A stretch of 64,000 bases of DNA from Rhizobium sp. 18065 (GCF_902706095.1 NZ_CACSJP010000004.1:1-64000); one strand, 5' to 3'. Positions 44,198 through 53,814 are shown, numbered from the stretch's first letter. Translations and numbers: made by a program. The notes: a model not told the origin generated them from the sequence alone.

Positions 44198-45394
44198 ATG
44201 CGACATACATGGCGTTGGTTCGGACCGGTCGACCGGGTGAGTGTGCAGGATGCGGCGCAGGCCGGAGCGCTTGGTATCGTCAGCGCTCTGCATCACATTC
44301 CGACAGGGGAGGTCTGGCCGGTCGAGGAGATCGCCAAGCGCAAGGCCGAAATTGCGGCGGGCGGGCTGCAATGGGATGTGGTGGAAAGCATCCCGGTCTC
44401 CGAGAGTATCAAGACGCAGACGGGGCCGTGGCGCGAGCACATCGCCCACTGGCAGGAGAGCTTGCGGCGGGTGTCTGCGGTCGGCATCAAAACCGTCTGC
44501 TATAATTTCATGCCGGTGCTCGACTGGACCCGCACCGACCTGCGCTGGACGGCACGACACGGTGCAAAAGCCATGCGCTTCGACCGCATCGATTTTGTTG
44601 CTTTCGATATCCATCTTCTGGAGCGGCCATCGGCACCAGACGACTATGATCCGGAAACCCGTGAGCAGGCCTTGCAGCGTTTCCGCGGGATGACCGACGA
44701 ACGCAAGCTCGGCCTTTCCCGCAATGTCGGCGCAGGGCTTCCCGGTTCGGCCGACGGCTACAGCCTGCCGCAGCTTCGCGCGCATCTCGCGACCTATGCC
44801 GGCATCGATCGCGACAGGCTGAAGCGACATCTCGTCGATTTTCTCGCGGAGGTCACTCCCGTTGCCGAAGAGGTCGGGATCAATATCTGCGCCCATCCGG
44901 ACGATCCACCATGGGCGCTGCTAGGTCTTCCGCGCGTTCTGTCGACTGCCGACGATTACGCCGATATGTTCAAGGCGGTCGACCGTCCTGCCAGTGGCAT
45001 GACTTTCTGCACAGGTTCGCTCGGGGCGCTCGCTGCCAATGACCTGCCGGCCATGGTGCGCCGGTTTGCACCCCGTATCCATTTTGTCCATCTGCGCAAT
45101 GTCCGGCGCGAGGAGGATCGCACGCCCTGTTCGTTCTACGAGGATGAACATCTCGAAGGGGACACCGATATGGTCGCGGTGATTGCCGGACTTGTTGCGG
45201 AAGAAAAGCGACGCAAGGCCGAAGGTCGCCCGGATTACCAGATCCCGATGCGACCTGACCACGGGCAGGAAATCCTCGATGACCTGACGCGTGGCGCCCA
45301 GCCCGGCTATCCGGCAATCGGACGCTTGAAAGGCCTCGCCGAACTGCGCGGCATTGAGCGCGCTTTGTCACATCTCACTTACGGATTGTCCTGA
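44198..45394 (+). CDS. uxuA: Mannonate dehydratase
   Basis: UxuA dehydrates D-mannonate to 2-keto-3-deoxygluconate. The 398-residue TIM-barrel protein has the full family pattern: MRHTWRWFGPVDRVSV, ALHHIPTGEVWP, VCYNFMPVLDWTRT, NICAHPDDPPW with metal ligands, FCTGSLGA, and IHFVHLRNVRRE. The length equals the E. coli enzyme. It lies 11 nt after the dehydrogenase gene in the operon. Confidence 0.96.
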   Translation: MRHTWRWFGPVDRVSVQDAAQAGALGIVSALHHIPTGEVWPVEEIAKRKAEIAAGGLQWDVVESIPVSESIKTQTGPWREHIAHWQESLRRVSAVGIKTVCYNFMPVLDWTRTDLRWTARHGAKAMRFDRIDFVAFDIHLLERPSAPDDYDPETREQALQRFRGMTDERKLGLSRNVGAGLPGSADGYSLPQLRAHLATYAGIDRDRLKRHLVDFLAEVTPVAEEVGINICAHPDDPPWALLGLPRVLSTADDYADMFKAVDRPASGMTFCTGSLGALAANDLPAMVRRFAPRIHFVHLRNVRREEDRTPCSFYEDEHLEGDTDMVAVIAGLVAEEKRRKAEGRPDYQIPMRPDHGQEILDDLTRGAQPGYPAIGRLKGLAELRGIERALSHLTYGLS

Positions 45395-45396
45395 TC

Positions 45397-46806
45397 ATGC
45401 TGCTGTCTTCATCTTCCGCATTGGCTGGCGAGGTTTTCACGCCGGGTTACGATCGCGCCAAGCTCAAACCCGGTATCGTCCATATTGGCTTTGGCGCCTT
45501 TCATCGGGCGCATCAGGCGGTCTACACGGACAGCGCGCTTGCAGCCTCGTTCGGCGACTGGGGTATTGTCGGCGTGAGCCTGCGCTCGTTTGAGCCGATC
45601 CGCGATTTGAAGGCACAGGATCATCTTTTTTCAGTGATTTCGCGCGATGCATCGGGGGCCGAACCGCGCGTCGTCGGCTCGGTCGTTGGCGGTATTTCGG
45701 CTGCAAACGATCGCGACGGCCTGCTGGTCCTGCTCGCCGATCCGGCAATCCGCATCGTTTCGTTGACGGTCACGGAAAAGGCCTACGGTTTCGATCCCGC
45801 ATCGGGAGGGCTTGATCGTCGTCATCCAGCCATTGCCGCAGATCTTGTGACGCCTGGTGCACCCGTTGGTGTGATCGGTTTCCTGGTGGAAGGGCTTGCG
45901 CGGCGCAAGCGGGCAGGTGTGCAGCCGTTCACCGTATTGTGCTGCGACAACCTGCCGACCAATGGTCGGGTGGTCGAACGCCTGGTGCTGGAAATGGCAC
46001 AGGCCCACGATCCGGCGCTTGCCGGCTGGATCGCTGCGGAAGGTGCGTTTCCTTGCACGATGGTGGACCGTATCGTTCCTGCGGCAACGGATGAAACCCG
46101 ACGCCGCGCGGCCGATCTGCTCGGGGTTGAAGACAGGCTGGCACTGGATACCGAACCCTTCATGCAATGGGTGATCGAGGATCGCTTCGTTTCCGGTCGG
46201 CCTGAATGGGAGCGTGCGGGCGCTTTGTTCGTCGCCGATGTCGAGCCGTATGAGAAGATGAAACTCCGGATGCTGAACGGTCCGCATTCGATGATTGCCT
46301 ACCTCGGTCAGCTCAAGGGTCTTGAATATGTCAAGGATGTCATGGCGGTGCCGGACTATGCCGAGCGCGTGCGCCGGCATATGGCAGCAGCAGCACTGAC
46401 GCTGGATCCGGTGCCGGGCATCGATCTTGATAAGTACCGGGAGCAGTTAATCGAGCGGTTTTCCAACCCGACAATTGCTCACCGCACGAAACAGATTGCG
46501 ATGGATGGGAGCCAGAAGCTGCCGCAGCGTATTTTTGCAGCGGCAGTCGATGACCTGGCAGCGGGGCGTGATGCAGCTGTCTTTGCCGAGGCAACAGCGC
46601 TCTGGATTGCCTACGTCATGCAGAACCCGCAGATCGAGGATCCGCGGGCTCCGGAATTGCGGCAAGCCTCCGGTGCTGTGGATCCCGCCGATCCATCCGC
46701 GAGCTTCTTTGCTCTACCCGGTTTGTTGCCACGGCGACTGGCCGAGGGTCGCGAATGGCGGGATCTCGTCAATAGTGCGCTAAATCTGGAGTTGCGAGCG
46801 GCTTAG
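45397..46806 (+). CDS. uxuB: Mannitol-dehydrogenase-family oxidoreductase, fructuronate reductase type
   Basis: A 469-residue polyol-specific long-chain dehydrogenase interconverting D-fructuronate and D-mannonate. The NAD-binding start VHIGFGAFHRAHQAVYTD is followed by CCDNLPTNG and TMVDRIVPA, and the catalytic segment MKLRMLNGPHSMIAYLG carries the family's Lys-x4-Asn-x2-His pattern. It begins 2 nt after the uxuA stop and is the last gene of the operon. No uxaC isomerase is present in the window. Confidence 0.92.
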   Translation: MLLSSSSALAGEVFTPGYDRAKLKPGIVHIGFGAFHRAHQAVYTDSALAASFGDWGIVGVSLRSFEPIRDLKAQDHLFSVISRDASGAEPRVVGSVVGGISAANDRDGLLVLLADPAIRIVSLTVTEKAYGFDPASGGLDRRHPAIAADLVTPGAPVGVIGFLVEGLARRKRAGVQPFTVLCCDNLPTNGRVVERLVLEMAQAHDPALAGWIAAEGAFPCTMVDRIVPAATDETRRRAADLLGVEDRLALDTEPFMQWVIEDRFVSGRPEWERAGALFVADVEPYEKMKLRMLNGPHSMIAYLGQLKGLEYVKDVMAVPDYAERVRRHMAAAALTLDPVPGIDLDKYREQLIERFSNPTIAHRTKQIAMDGSQKLPQRIFAAAVDDLAAGRDAAVFAEATALWIAYVMQNPQIEDPRAPELRQASGAVDPADPSASFFALPGLLPRRLAEGREWRDLVNSALNLELRAA

Positions 46807-47028
46807 AGGCGCCGGATTGCCATTGGCTGGGTTATTCGCCGCCGGCATTAATGGCTTATCAATGGAATTATCATTTACTAATCCTAATAGACCGATTCGT
46901 TTTGCGGTTTCTTCCGAACAAGGGATCTCTGTCACAGGCGGCGGAGACGGTGTTGGCTCGGGAGCGGACAAGCAAGCTGGCATTTTGGTTGCGGCTGCAC
47001 GTCGGCAGCACCTTGGGAGGACATGCAA

Positions 47029-47505
47029 ATGAACTTGACTTCAAACTCGAATGCCGCCGACTCGTTGGAAATCATCGCGTTTCGCCTGCACGAACAGGAG
47101 TTCTGCGTGAAGACGACGTCCATCCGCGAAATCCGTGGCTGGGCTCCTGTCACACCCATTCCGCATTCGCCCTATGAAGTGCTTGGGGTGATGAACCTGC
47201 GCGGCACCGTGATCCCGATCGTCGATCTGGCGGTAAAGCTCGGTATGCCGGCCGCACAGGCGACCGAGCGGAGTGCGGTAGTCGTGACCGAAGTCAACGG
47301 CATGACCGTCGGACTGCTGGTCGATGGCGTATCGGATATCCTCACCGTTGCCGGCAGCACGCTCCAGCCGCTTCCGGCGGCCACAGGCCCGAGTTCAGCC
47401 TTCTCGGATGGTATCATCGCGCATGACAAAAGCATGATCTGCTTCCTCAGCCTTGAGCGCATGTTCGGCGATGACGACCCTTCCGGCTGGGGCATGGCGG
47501 CTTAA
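47029..47505 (+). CDS. cheW: Chemotaxis coupling protein CheW
   Basis: A 158-residue CheW, the adaptor between chemoreceptors and the CheA kinase. The start ATG at 47029 is chosen because GGGAGG (47015-47020) is 8 nt upstream; an ATG 6 nt earlier is too close to it. Family sequence includes FRLHEQEFCVKTTSIREIRG, VLGVMNLRGTVIPIVDL and GLLVDGVSDILTV. No other che gene is nearby, so it is an orphan copy. It may serve a chemotaxis-like system that regulates something other than motility. The 222-nt gap before it holds no gene that I can support. Confidence 0.93.
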   Translation: MNLTSNSNAADSLEIIAFRLHEQEFCVKTTSIREIRGWAPVTPIPHSPYEVLGVMNLRGTVIPIVDLAVKLGMPAAQATERSAVVVTEVNGMTVGLLVDGVSDILTVAGSTLQPLPAATGPSSAFSDGIIAHDKSMICFLSLERMFGDDDPSGWGMAA

Positions 47506-47728
47506 TCCGCCCACTTTCATTTTTCACCTGTTCCAAGTTGACGCGGTGCGCAGAGATTGCGCGCCACTGTTTGGGTTTTGTTTGCCATGTTGGCAAACAT
47601 GGTGCCACCGGTCCCGCGCCATCCACAAGGAATTGCGACTTTTTTAAGTGTTCAGGGCCATTGTTGGCTTCTGGATGCTAGAAAAACACTCATCTTTGGC
47701 GCATGATATTTTCGGAGGAACGGGGAAG

Positions 47729-47938
47729 GTGACGCATTCTACTCATACTAATGCCGAAGATCTGATTGGCCGTCTGCAGGAGGCGCTTGCGGGCACGCAT
47801 GGTCGTGATTTCTCGATCGATGCCGTGCGTTCGCTCGTCTCCATGGAAGTTGGAGAGTGGAACGACGACCGTGGCCCGCAACCGATCAAACAGGTTGCTC
47901 CGCTGATCGGCCACAAGATCCGTCTCGTTTCCGAGTAA
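47729..47938 (+). CDS. Small hypothetical protein
   Basis: About 69 residues, mostly helical and charged, with VRSLVSMEVGEWNDDRG and a C-terminal IGHKIRLVSE. I do not recognise it. The GTG start at 47729 is chosen because GGAGG (47714-47718) lies 10 nt upstream. An in-frame ATG at 47681 would add 16 residues but lacks a ribosome site. It ends 11 nt from the convergent end of the alginate-type operon. No signal peptide or membrane segment. Confidence 0.5.
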   Translation: MTHSTHTNAEDLIGRLQEALAGTHGRDFSIDAVRSLVSMEVGEWNDDRGPQPIKQVAPLIGHKIRLVSE

Positions 47939-47949
47939 GCCGTTCTCCT

Positions 47950-49038
47950 TCAGCGGATCGCTGTTATGACACAGCTTGTTCGCTTGTTTCCATACAACGC
48001 CGTGACATCGCCGCCGAGCTTGGAGTTCGACAGCGGCCGCAGGTCGGCGAACTCGCTTTCCATCTTCTTGTCATTGCTCAACGCGACATAGGGTTCGAGC
48101 CATCCGAGCGACGATGTGTTGTCCTTCAAGCCAGGCTTCACCGTCTGCTTGATGCCGGTGATTTTCTGAACGATGGTTGGATCCTTCACCCCATTGAGCG
48201 AGAAATTCGCCATGGTTGCCAGTTTCGCCAGATCGGCCCCACCCTTTCCATAGCCCGCAGAGCAAAGCCGTGCGATCGACGTGACCAGCGGCGACATGGC
48301 ATGCAGCTGGTAGTGCAGTGCATATTGTTGCCGGTTCATCTCGAGAGGCAGGCTGCCATCGGTCGAGGCACCGGCAATCATTGTCCGGTTGCTGAGAATG
48401 GCCCAGTCGGTCAGCGGTTTGTCTTCGTTGAGGATGCCGACCTCGCCAACCGCAAGGCTTGCCCAGGCGCGCAGGTTGTTGCGGGCCGCCCCCTTCGTTG
48501 CGTCATTGTCGAAGAAGTCGACCGTGGCGCGAGCCCGTTCCAGCAGCCATTTCTCGATGACCCGCTGTCTGTCGGCCACACCGCTGACCTGGTTACGGCT
48601 CTCTGCATAGGCGATGGCGATGCCGCCGACACGGGAGGGGACGGAGAGTTTGGCATTGTCCGTCTTCATATCGCTGAGTGCGTTTGCCGAGGCCCATTGG
48701 TACACGGCATTGATGACGCAGCGCTGGTATTCCGTCCGGGTGGCCGCATCGGTTTCCTTGCCCGCCTTGGTCACCTGTTTGGCCAGGTTCTGAATAAACA
48801 GATCGATCGGCTTCAAAGCCTTGGTCACAGCAGCGTCGGAATCATCGTCCAGATCGGATCGGGTTTTGGAGTTGGCCTCATAGCGACTGCCGAAACCGAG
48901 GCTGATCACTGGTGTGGGTATCGAGAAGCAAGTTTCCTCTGCCGCATTCGCAATGGATGCATTGCCACCCAGTGCTATCAGTGCGAGCAGTGATACGGCG
49001 GCAATGTCGTATTTCCGTGAAGTGGTGAAATCGGTCAA
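47950..49038 (-). CDS. algL: AlgL-like alginate lyase family protein, catalytic His missing
   Basis: A 362-residue PL5-type protein with an N-terminal hydrophobic segment (VSLLALIALGGNASIANA) for export. In Pseudomonas, AlgL clears stray polymer from the periplasm. The catalytic region is readable: NNLRAW (187-192) stands where AlgL has NNHRYW, so the key His is Leu189. STDGSLPLEMNRQQYALHYQ (from 226) follows with the catalytic Tyr position Y243 kept. The fold and place in the operon are clear, but lyase activity is doubtful. It is the last gene of the alginate-type operon, 4 nt after the Sel1-repeat gene. Confidence 0.75.
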   Translation of the reverse strand: MTDFTTSRKYDIAAVSLLALIALGGNASIANAAEETCFSIPTPVISLGFGSRYEANSKTRSDLDDDSDAAVTKALKPIDLFIQNLAKQVTKAGKETDAATRTEYQRCVINAVYQWASANALSDMKTDNAKLSVPSRVGGIAIAYAESRNQVSGVADRQRVIEKWLLERARATVDFFDNDATKGAARNNLRAWASLAVGEVGILNEDKPLTDWAILSNRTMIAGASTDGSLPLEMNRQQYALHYQLHAMSPLVTSIARLCSAGYGKGGADLAKLATMANFSLNGVKDPTIVQKITGIKQTVKPGLKDNTSSLGWLEPYVALSNDKKMESEFADLRPLSNSKLGGDVTALYGNKRTSCVITAIR

Positions 49039-49042
49039 AGGG

Positions 49043-51790
49043 TCAGCCCTCCGTTCCAGCTTTGGTCAGCATCAAGACATGGGTGGCTTCGGGATAGCCA
49101 GCCTCGGCCGACTTCGCCATCCAGTATTGGGCGGCATCAAGCGCGGGCTTGGTTCCCGTGCCGTAGGCATAGGACTGCGACAGCAGATACATGGCTTCGG
49201 CATCGCCCGCTTCGGCCGCCTTCTTCAGCCAGGCAAATGCATCGATGATTGCCCGACTTTCCTTCGGATCATTGCGCAGGAGCTTGCCCAGTTCGCGCAT
49301 GGCGACCGGCTGTCCGGTGTCGGCAGAACGCTGGTAGAGATCCCTTACATTGATCCTGAGGTTCACTTGACGCCTGATTTCAGGCTTCATGTTGGCCAAC
49401 ATGAGGAGTTTTTCGGGCATGCTGTCTAGGTCTGAGCGCTGAACGAGGTCAACGAAGATGTCGCTTGCCGCCTTCGGGTCGTAAGCATCACCGGCATTGT
49501 TGGCATAGTATTTCACCAGACGGTAGAAGGCCGCCGGTTCGCCGCCGCTGCGTGCCTCGGCGTAAAGATCGAGCGCCGTCTTGTTGGTGTCGGGCGTGTT
49601 GAGCTCCATGTACATGTCGGCGATCTTGACCTTGCGCCAGGCATCATCGGTTGCGATATGGGATGCGATTGCAAGCCAGCGCTCGGCATCTTCGCGGTTG
49701 TGGCGCATGGCGAATTCGGCGAGCGACATCGAGTCATCGTAGTCGCAGCGTTGCGAGCCGATGGCACGCTGATAGAAGAGCTCGCGCGTCGCGTTGTCCT
49801 CGGCATTCTCGGCAAGCAGCAACTGGGCGGCCATATCTCCCTTCTGTTTCATCACGTCGCCGTAGTAGCTGACTGTTGAGGAAAGTGGGTTGAGGCCTTC
49901 GCCATCCAGTTCTTCCAGAAGCCGAACGGCACGGCCGTAGCCGCTTTCCGCCAATGGCTTGAGTATCTCCTTGGCGAGCTGCACACTGTCGCGGTCGCTG
50001 GCGTAGTTTTCGATGAGGAAGCGTGCAAAGCTCAAACCGGCGTCGACGCTCATCGCTTCGCTGGTCAGCCGGATGCTCTGCTTGGCTTCGGTCATCCGAC
50101 CTTTCTCGACGTTCTGCTTGAAGTCCAGCAATATGGCCTCGACGGTTGCGCCGCGACGCACCTCGGCGCGAGCCTCCCAGAATTTCAGGACCTGATCCGA
50201 ATAGCCGGCACTTTTCAGATAACGTTGGTACAGCGCCAGGGCGCTGACTCGACCGTAGAGTGCCTGAGTCTGGATTGCCGCGATGACGAGCGGGTCTTTC
50301 AATTCCGGCAGGTGATCAATCTGTTCAGCCTCGAGATTGAGCGTCTTGTTGCCGGCACCCGCTTCGATGTCGGACCAGTAGGCGGCGGCCTGCAGATCAG
50401 GACCCTTGGGATCGATGCACAGATAGATGCGCCGCAATTTGGCAATGGCATTGATTTCACCATTGCTCTGGATCGCCTGGCTCAAGAGGTCGGTCGAGCG
50501 CGCCAAGGTCGCAGCATTCGGCTGTTCGCGCACCAGCAACTCGGCCAGATCGATGCCACCTTCGATATCACCGCGCTTCACGGCCTCTTCCAGCAAAGGT
50601 TTCACTTTTTCCGCGGATTGCCAGACCCCCTCCCGGTTCTGAATCAGGCGTGCAAGGCGAGTGAAGGCCCAAGGCGGCGGGTTGCCACGGGCGATCAGCT
50701 GGCGGAAGGTCTTCTCGTAGGACGCCATGTCTGGCGCCGAGGTATCCTTGGTTTGCTCAAAGAGTTGGGCCTGCTTGACCAGGCCCGCCTGATTGCCGGC
50801 TTTCTCGGCAATGCCGTAGTAATGAAGCGCTTTTTCCCGATCACGCTCGACGATTGCACCATCGGCATAGAGCCGGCCGAGTTCCAGGATCGCGGCCATG
50901 TTGCCACCGTCTGCTGCCATCGTCAGATATTTCACGAGAACATCATTGTCCTTGACGATCTTTTCGCTGAGCAGATTGTATTCGGCGACTTCCCAGGCGG
51001 CGGATGTATCGCCGAGGTCGGCTGCAAACCTGTACCAGGCAAGGCTGACATTCGGGTCACTCTTGACGATCTCGCCACCATCGTATTCACGCGCAACGCG
51101 GCCGATACGGTCGCAAATGCCCTCGTCGAGCACACCGACCAGCGAACCGAAGGCCATGTTGACGGCCAGTTCCGGTTCGATTTCCCATTTGGCGATCTTT
51201 TCGCCGTTTTTGGTCATGCGAGCGAGGTCGAGGATGGCATCTGCGTTTCCGCCATAAGCCGCCTGGACCTTGAGTTCGAGGCCTCTGGTCCGATCGGTTT
51301 CGATACCCTTGCCGTCGATAAGGTAGTCAGCAAGCGTATTCAGCGATCCGGCAGGGTGCTCTTTGTTTTCCAGAAGCTTGCTGACAAGCCCTTGTTCCCG
51401 AACCGTTTCACCTTCGCCCATGGCCAGCATCAGTTTAACCGTGTCGAAAAGCGCGTCCTTGTCGCTGTAGTCCCGCTTAATGGTTGGCAAAAGCTGCTGC
51501 ATGCGGGTGAGGATCGGCTCGAAACGTCGGGCGTCGATATCGCGCAAACGGTTCATATCACGCGTGATGGAATAGGTTTCGCGCTTGGGCAGGGCCTTGC
51601 GATCCCAAGCGGTCCAATCAACGATCATGTCTTCGTCGCGGATACGCGGCGTGCAGACTGCCGATTTGGGGACGTCGATGTCCGGTGGCAAGAACCGGAC
51701 ATCGATCGGCTCGCTTCTTCCCGGAGTTCCGGTGGCAACCGTCATCACACCTGCCATGAGCAGCGATTTAACCAGTTTTCCAATCGTCAT
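49043..51790 (-). CDS. Large Sel1/TPR-repeat periplasmic protein, AlgK-like role
   Basis: A 915-residue protein with a signal peptide (MTIGKLVKSLLMAGVMTVAT) and Sel1-like repeats throughout, for example DTSAAWEVAEYNLLSEK, NMAAILELGRLYADGAI and DAEAMYLLSQSYAYGTG. The alginate operon of Pseudomonas has AlgK, a ~475-residue outer-membrane lipoprotein of the same repeat type that organises the secretion complex. This protein is about twice as long and has no lipobox Cys, so it is soluble in the periplasm. It probably scaffolds the export and modification enzymes. Placed between algF and algL. Confidence 0.75.
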   Translation of the reverse strand: MTIGKLVKSLLMAGVMTVATGTPGRSEPIDVRFLPPDIDVPKSAVCTPRIRDEDMIVDWTAWDRKALPKRETYSITRDMNRLRDIDARRFEPILTRMQQLLPTIKRDYSDKDALFDTVKLMLAMGEGETVREQGLVSKLLENKEHPAGSLNTLADYLIDGKGIETDRTRGLELKVQAAYGGNADAILDLARMTKNGEKIAKWEIEPELAVNMAFGSLVGVLDEGICDRIGRVAREYDGGEIVKSDPNVSLAWYRFAADLGDTSAAWEVAEYNLLSEKIVKDNDVLVKYLTMAADGGNMAAILELGRLYADGAIVERDREKALHYYGIAEKAGNQAGLVKQAQLFEQTKDTSAPDMASYEKTFRQLIARGNPPPWAFTRLARLIQNREGVWQSAEKVKPLLEEAVKRGDIEGGIDLAELLVREQPNAATLARSTDLLSQAIQSNGEINAIAKLRRIYLCIDPKGPDLQAAAYWSDIEAGAGNKTLNLEAEQIDHLPELKDPLVIAAIQTQALYGRVSALALYQRYLKSAGYSDQVLKFWEARAEVRRGATVEAILLDFKQNVEKGRMTEAKQSIRLTSEAMSVDAGLSFARFLIENYASDRDSVQLAKEILKPLAESGYGRAVRLLEELDGEGLNPLSSTVSYYGDVMKQKGDMAAQLLLAENAEDNATRELFYQRAIGSQRCDYDDSMSLAEFAMRHNREDAERWLAIASHIATDDAWRKVKIADMYMELNTPDTNKTALDLYAEARSGGEPAAFYRLVKYYANNAGDAYDPKAASDIFVDLVQRSDLDSMPEKLLMLANMKPEIRRQVNLRINVRDLYQRSADTGQPVAMRELGKLLRNDPKESRAIIDAFAWLKKAAEAGDAEAMYLLSQSYAYGTGTKPALDAAQYWMAKSAEAGYPEATHVLMLTKAGTEG

Positions 51791-51817
51791 GATAAACCTC
51801 CGGGCCTATTTCAGGAA

Positions 51818-52453
51818 TTAACGCGCAATAGTGCTAGGGACGGCGACTGCCGTGACGTTGTCGCCCGTGCCGGTGACCACGATTGTCACACCGGCAAGCC
51901 GCTTGAATTCGACAGCGTCGATCTTGGCGATTTCCTTTTCGCCATCACGGACCACGAGGTCGACTTTCAGCGGGGCTCGCAAGGCAACCGACTTCGATGC
52001 ACCGCTGTCGACATCCGAGACGGCGTCGGATCCGGCTTTGGGAACGAAGAGATCGAGCGCTGCCTTTTCCGTAAGGTTGTAGAGGGTCAACGTTGCCTTG
52101 GAAGGATTCTTCGTCATGTCGTCTTCGACCGTGACGACACCATCCTGGGTGATGACGGCCGAGTAGAATTTTCCGGCTGCCGCTTCCACGCTTGCCTGGC
52201 GGAAGCTGGATGACACCGCGATGTCGCCGGGTGCTACCGCGACATACGGCGAGACGCCATCGTTCAGCTGGCTGAACGAACTGTTCTTGACCGAGGCAAT
52301 CGATGAGCCAGGTGCAATGACCCTGACGAAGGCCGAATTCGGATCGATCGGCTTTTCATACAGACCACCGTCGTCGGCCAGGGATGGCAGAGCGAAAGCA
52401 AGCGTTGTTGCCATTGATACCAAAGTGAGATTGAAGCGGGTTTTCGTCATCAT
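51818..52453 (-). CDS. algF: AlgF-like alginate O-acetylation protein
   Basis: AlgF is a periplasmic adaptor needed for O-acetylation of alginate. This 211-residue protein has a signal peptide (LVSMATTLAFALPSLA) and the family start DDGGLYEKPIDPNSAFVRVI. LTLYNLTEKAALDLFVPKAG and LVVRDGEKEIAKIDAVEFKR match the two beta-rich lobes of AlgF, and VTIVVTGTGD closes the domain. Its start overlaps the algX stop. Confidence 0.82.
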   Translation of the reverse strand: MMTKTRFNLTLVSMATTLAFALPSLADDGGLYEKPIDPNSAFVRVIAPGSSIASVKNSSFSQLNDGVSPYVAVAPGDIAVSSSFRQASVEAAAGKFYSAVITQDGVVTVEDDMTKNPSKATLTLYNLTEKAALDLFVPKAGSDAVSDVDSGASKSVALRAPLKVDLVVRDGEKEIAKIDAVEFKRLAGVTIVVTGTGDNVTAVAVPSTIAR

Positions 52454-53814
52454 GACTCTTCTCCGAGTTTCGTCTTGCAGACAGAGAGGGAGGTGTCTTC
52501 GCCGACAGGAGCATCGAACGAGACGGCGACCTTGCTGAACGATCCGGCAGGAAATCCGCCCAGCGAGAAGTAATAGCGACCGGTGGAGCGCAGACGGTCG
52601 CCGCGATCCATGGCGCGGGTGCGTGTCTGGCCGTCGGCGCCGGTGAACTTGAAGGTAACATTGCGGCTGGTGTCTGAGCCGATGTCGGCCAGCAGAACCT
52701 CATTTTCACTCAGCTTGACCTGGGCAAGATCTGCTTCGACGGTCTTGCCATCGACCGATGCGATCGTCAGCGGCGGGCTGCATTCGCCAAGGGATGCCGC
52801 AATGATTTCTTTCCACGGGGCCGCGCCGAACTGGCCGAGATTGTTGTAGATCGGGTTTTCCCAGATCAGGAAGCGTGGTCGCTGTTCCTGGAATTCCCGC
52901 GACGTGATGTAGGACAGGATCGAGCCGAACTGGTTGCCTCCCGAGATCGAATAATTGTCCACCGGGATTTGGGTCCAGTGTTCCAGATAGCCGGAGAAAT
53001 TGCTGATCGGCTTGTCGGAATAACTGGTACCGATCAGTGCTATTGTGGCTTCTTCACCGCTGCCGAAAATGTCCACGGAAGCACCGTCGGTGGCGGCTTC
53101 TTCGTTGCGTACCGCGCGGTATGCATGCGCCGTTACCTTTGGGACATTCGAGACGCAGTGCTTCTGCAGAAGCTCGCGCATGCTTGAATACTCGGGATCC
53201 GGCTTGACCTCTTCCATGGCGAACTGCACTGGCGTCACATCGGCATAGGCGGGCAATTGCTTCATGCGTTCGGCGATCGCTTTGGCAGCTACGCTTGCAC
53301 CATGGGCTGTCCAGTGGAAGTCTGACTGAAAGAACGAGTGTTCGCCGAAGCTGTTGATGTTGTTCTCGCGCATCGGCGATGCGATATCGACCGCCGCCAC
53401 ATCCCTGTCGCTCAGGCGGCGAATGATATCGCTGTAGATCTGCATCGCGATATCGGCGTCAAAGCCATAGAGAGAAGCCTTGGCCGGCACGAGTTCGGGC
53501 AGAACCTGCGATTTCGTCGGCAGAGGCACGTAAATCAGTGTCGTCCCCTTCTGCTCGAGCGCCTTTGCCATGGCCGCCAAGTTGTCAGCGGTCTGGTCAG
53601 TGAATGCGTGTTGAAGGCGAAGATCCGCCAGAATACGGAAGAACATGCCGTCCTTGCCTTCGATCATCTGCAGATCTGAAATTTCCTCCAGATTGCGGCA
53701 ACCGTAGGCGGATGATGGCTCTTCGCCGGTCTCTGCCCAAGCAGCGGAGGCGCTGGACAAAGTGAGTGTGGCGAGCACGCCAGCCAGATAGCCGCAATGT
53801 TGTCGGGTGGTCAT
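52450..53814 (-). CDS. algX: AlgX-like polymer O-acetyltransferase with C-terminal binding module
   Basis: AlgX transfers acetyl groups onto the polymer in the periplasm. The 454-residue protein has a signal peptide, an SGNH-like domain with the Asp-His pair in QSDFHWTAHG (D165, H167) and the Ser motif IGTSYSD (262-267), and a C-terminal ~100-residue beta-rich module like the carbohydrate-binding domain of AlgX. The length fits the Pseudomonas protein (474). Catalytic residues are intact. Overlaps its neighbours by 4 nt on both sides. Confidence 0.87.
   Translation of the reverse strand: MTTRQHCGYLAGVLATLTLSSASAAWAETGEEPSSAYGCRNLEEISDLQMIEGKDGMFFRILADLRLQHAFTDQTADNLAAMAKALEQKGTTLIYVPLPTKSQVLPELVPAKASLYGFDADIAMQIYSDIIRRLSDRDVAAVDIASPMRENNINSFGEHSFFQSDFHWTAHGASVAAKAIAERMKQLPAYADVTPVQFAMEEVKPDPEYSSMRELLQKHCVSNVPKVTAHAYRAVRNEEAATDGASVDIFGSGEEATIALIGTSYSDKPISNFSGYLEHWTQIPVDNYSISGGNQFGSILSYITSREFQEQRPRFLIWENPIYNNLGQFGAAPWKEIIAASLGECSPPLTIASVDGKTVEADLAQVKLSENEVLLADIGSDTSRNVTFKFTGADGQTRTRAMDRGDRLRSTGRYYFSLGGFPAGSFSKVAVSFDAPVGEDTSLSVCKTKLGEES

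Noticed and set aside
46817..47032. Short open frames between uxuB and cheW
   Set aside because: No family features, and they overlap the cheW ribosome site in conflicting frames.
50225..52213. Long forward-strand open frame opposite the Sel1-repeat and algF genes
   Set aside because: Antisense to genes with signal peptides and clear repeats; no recognisable domain.
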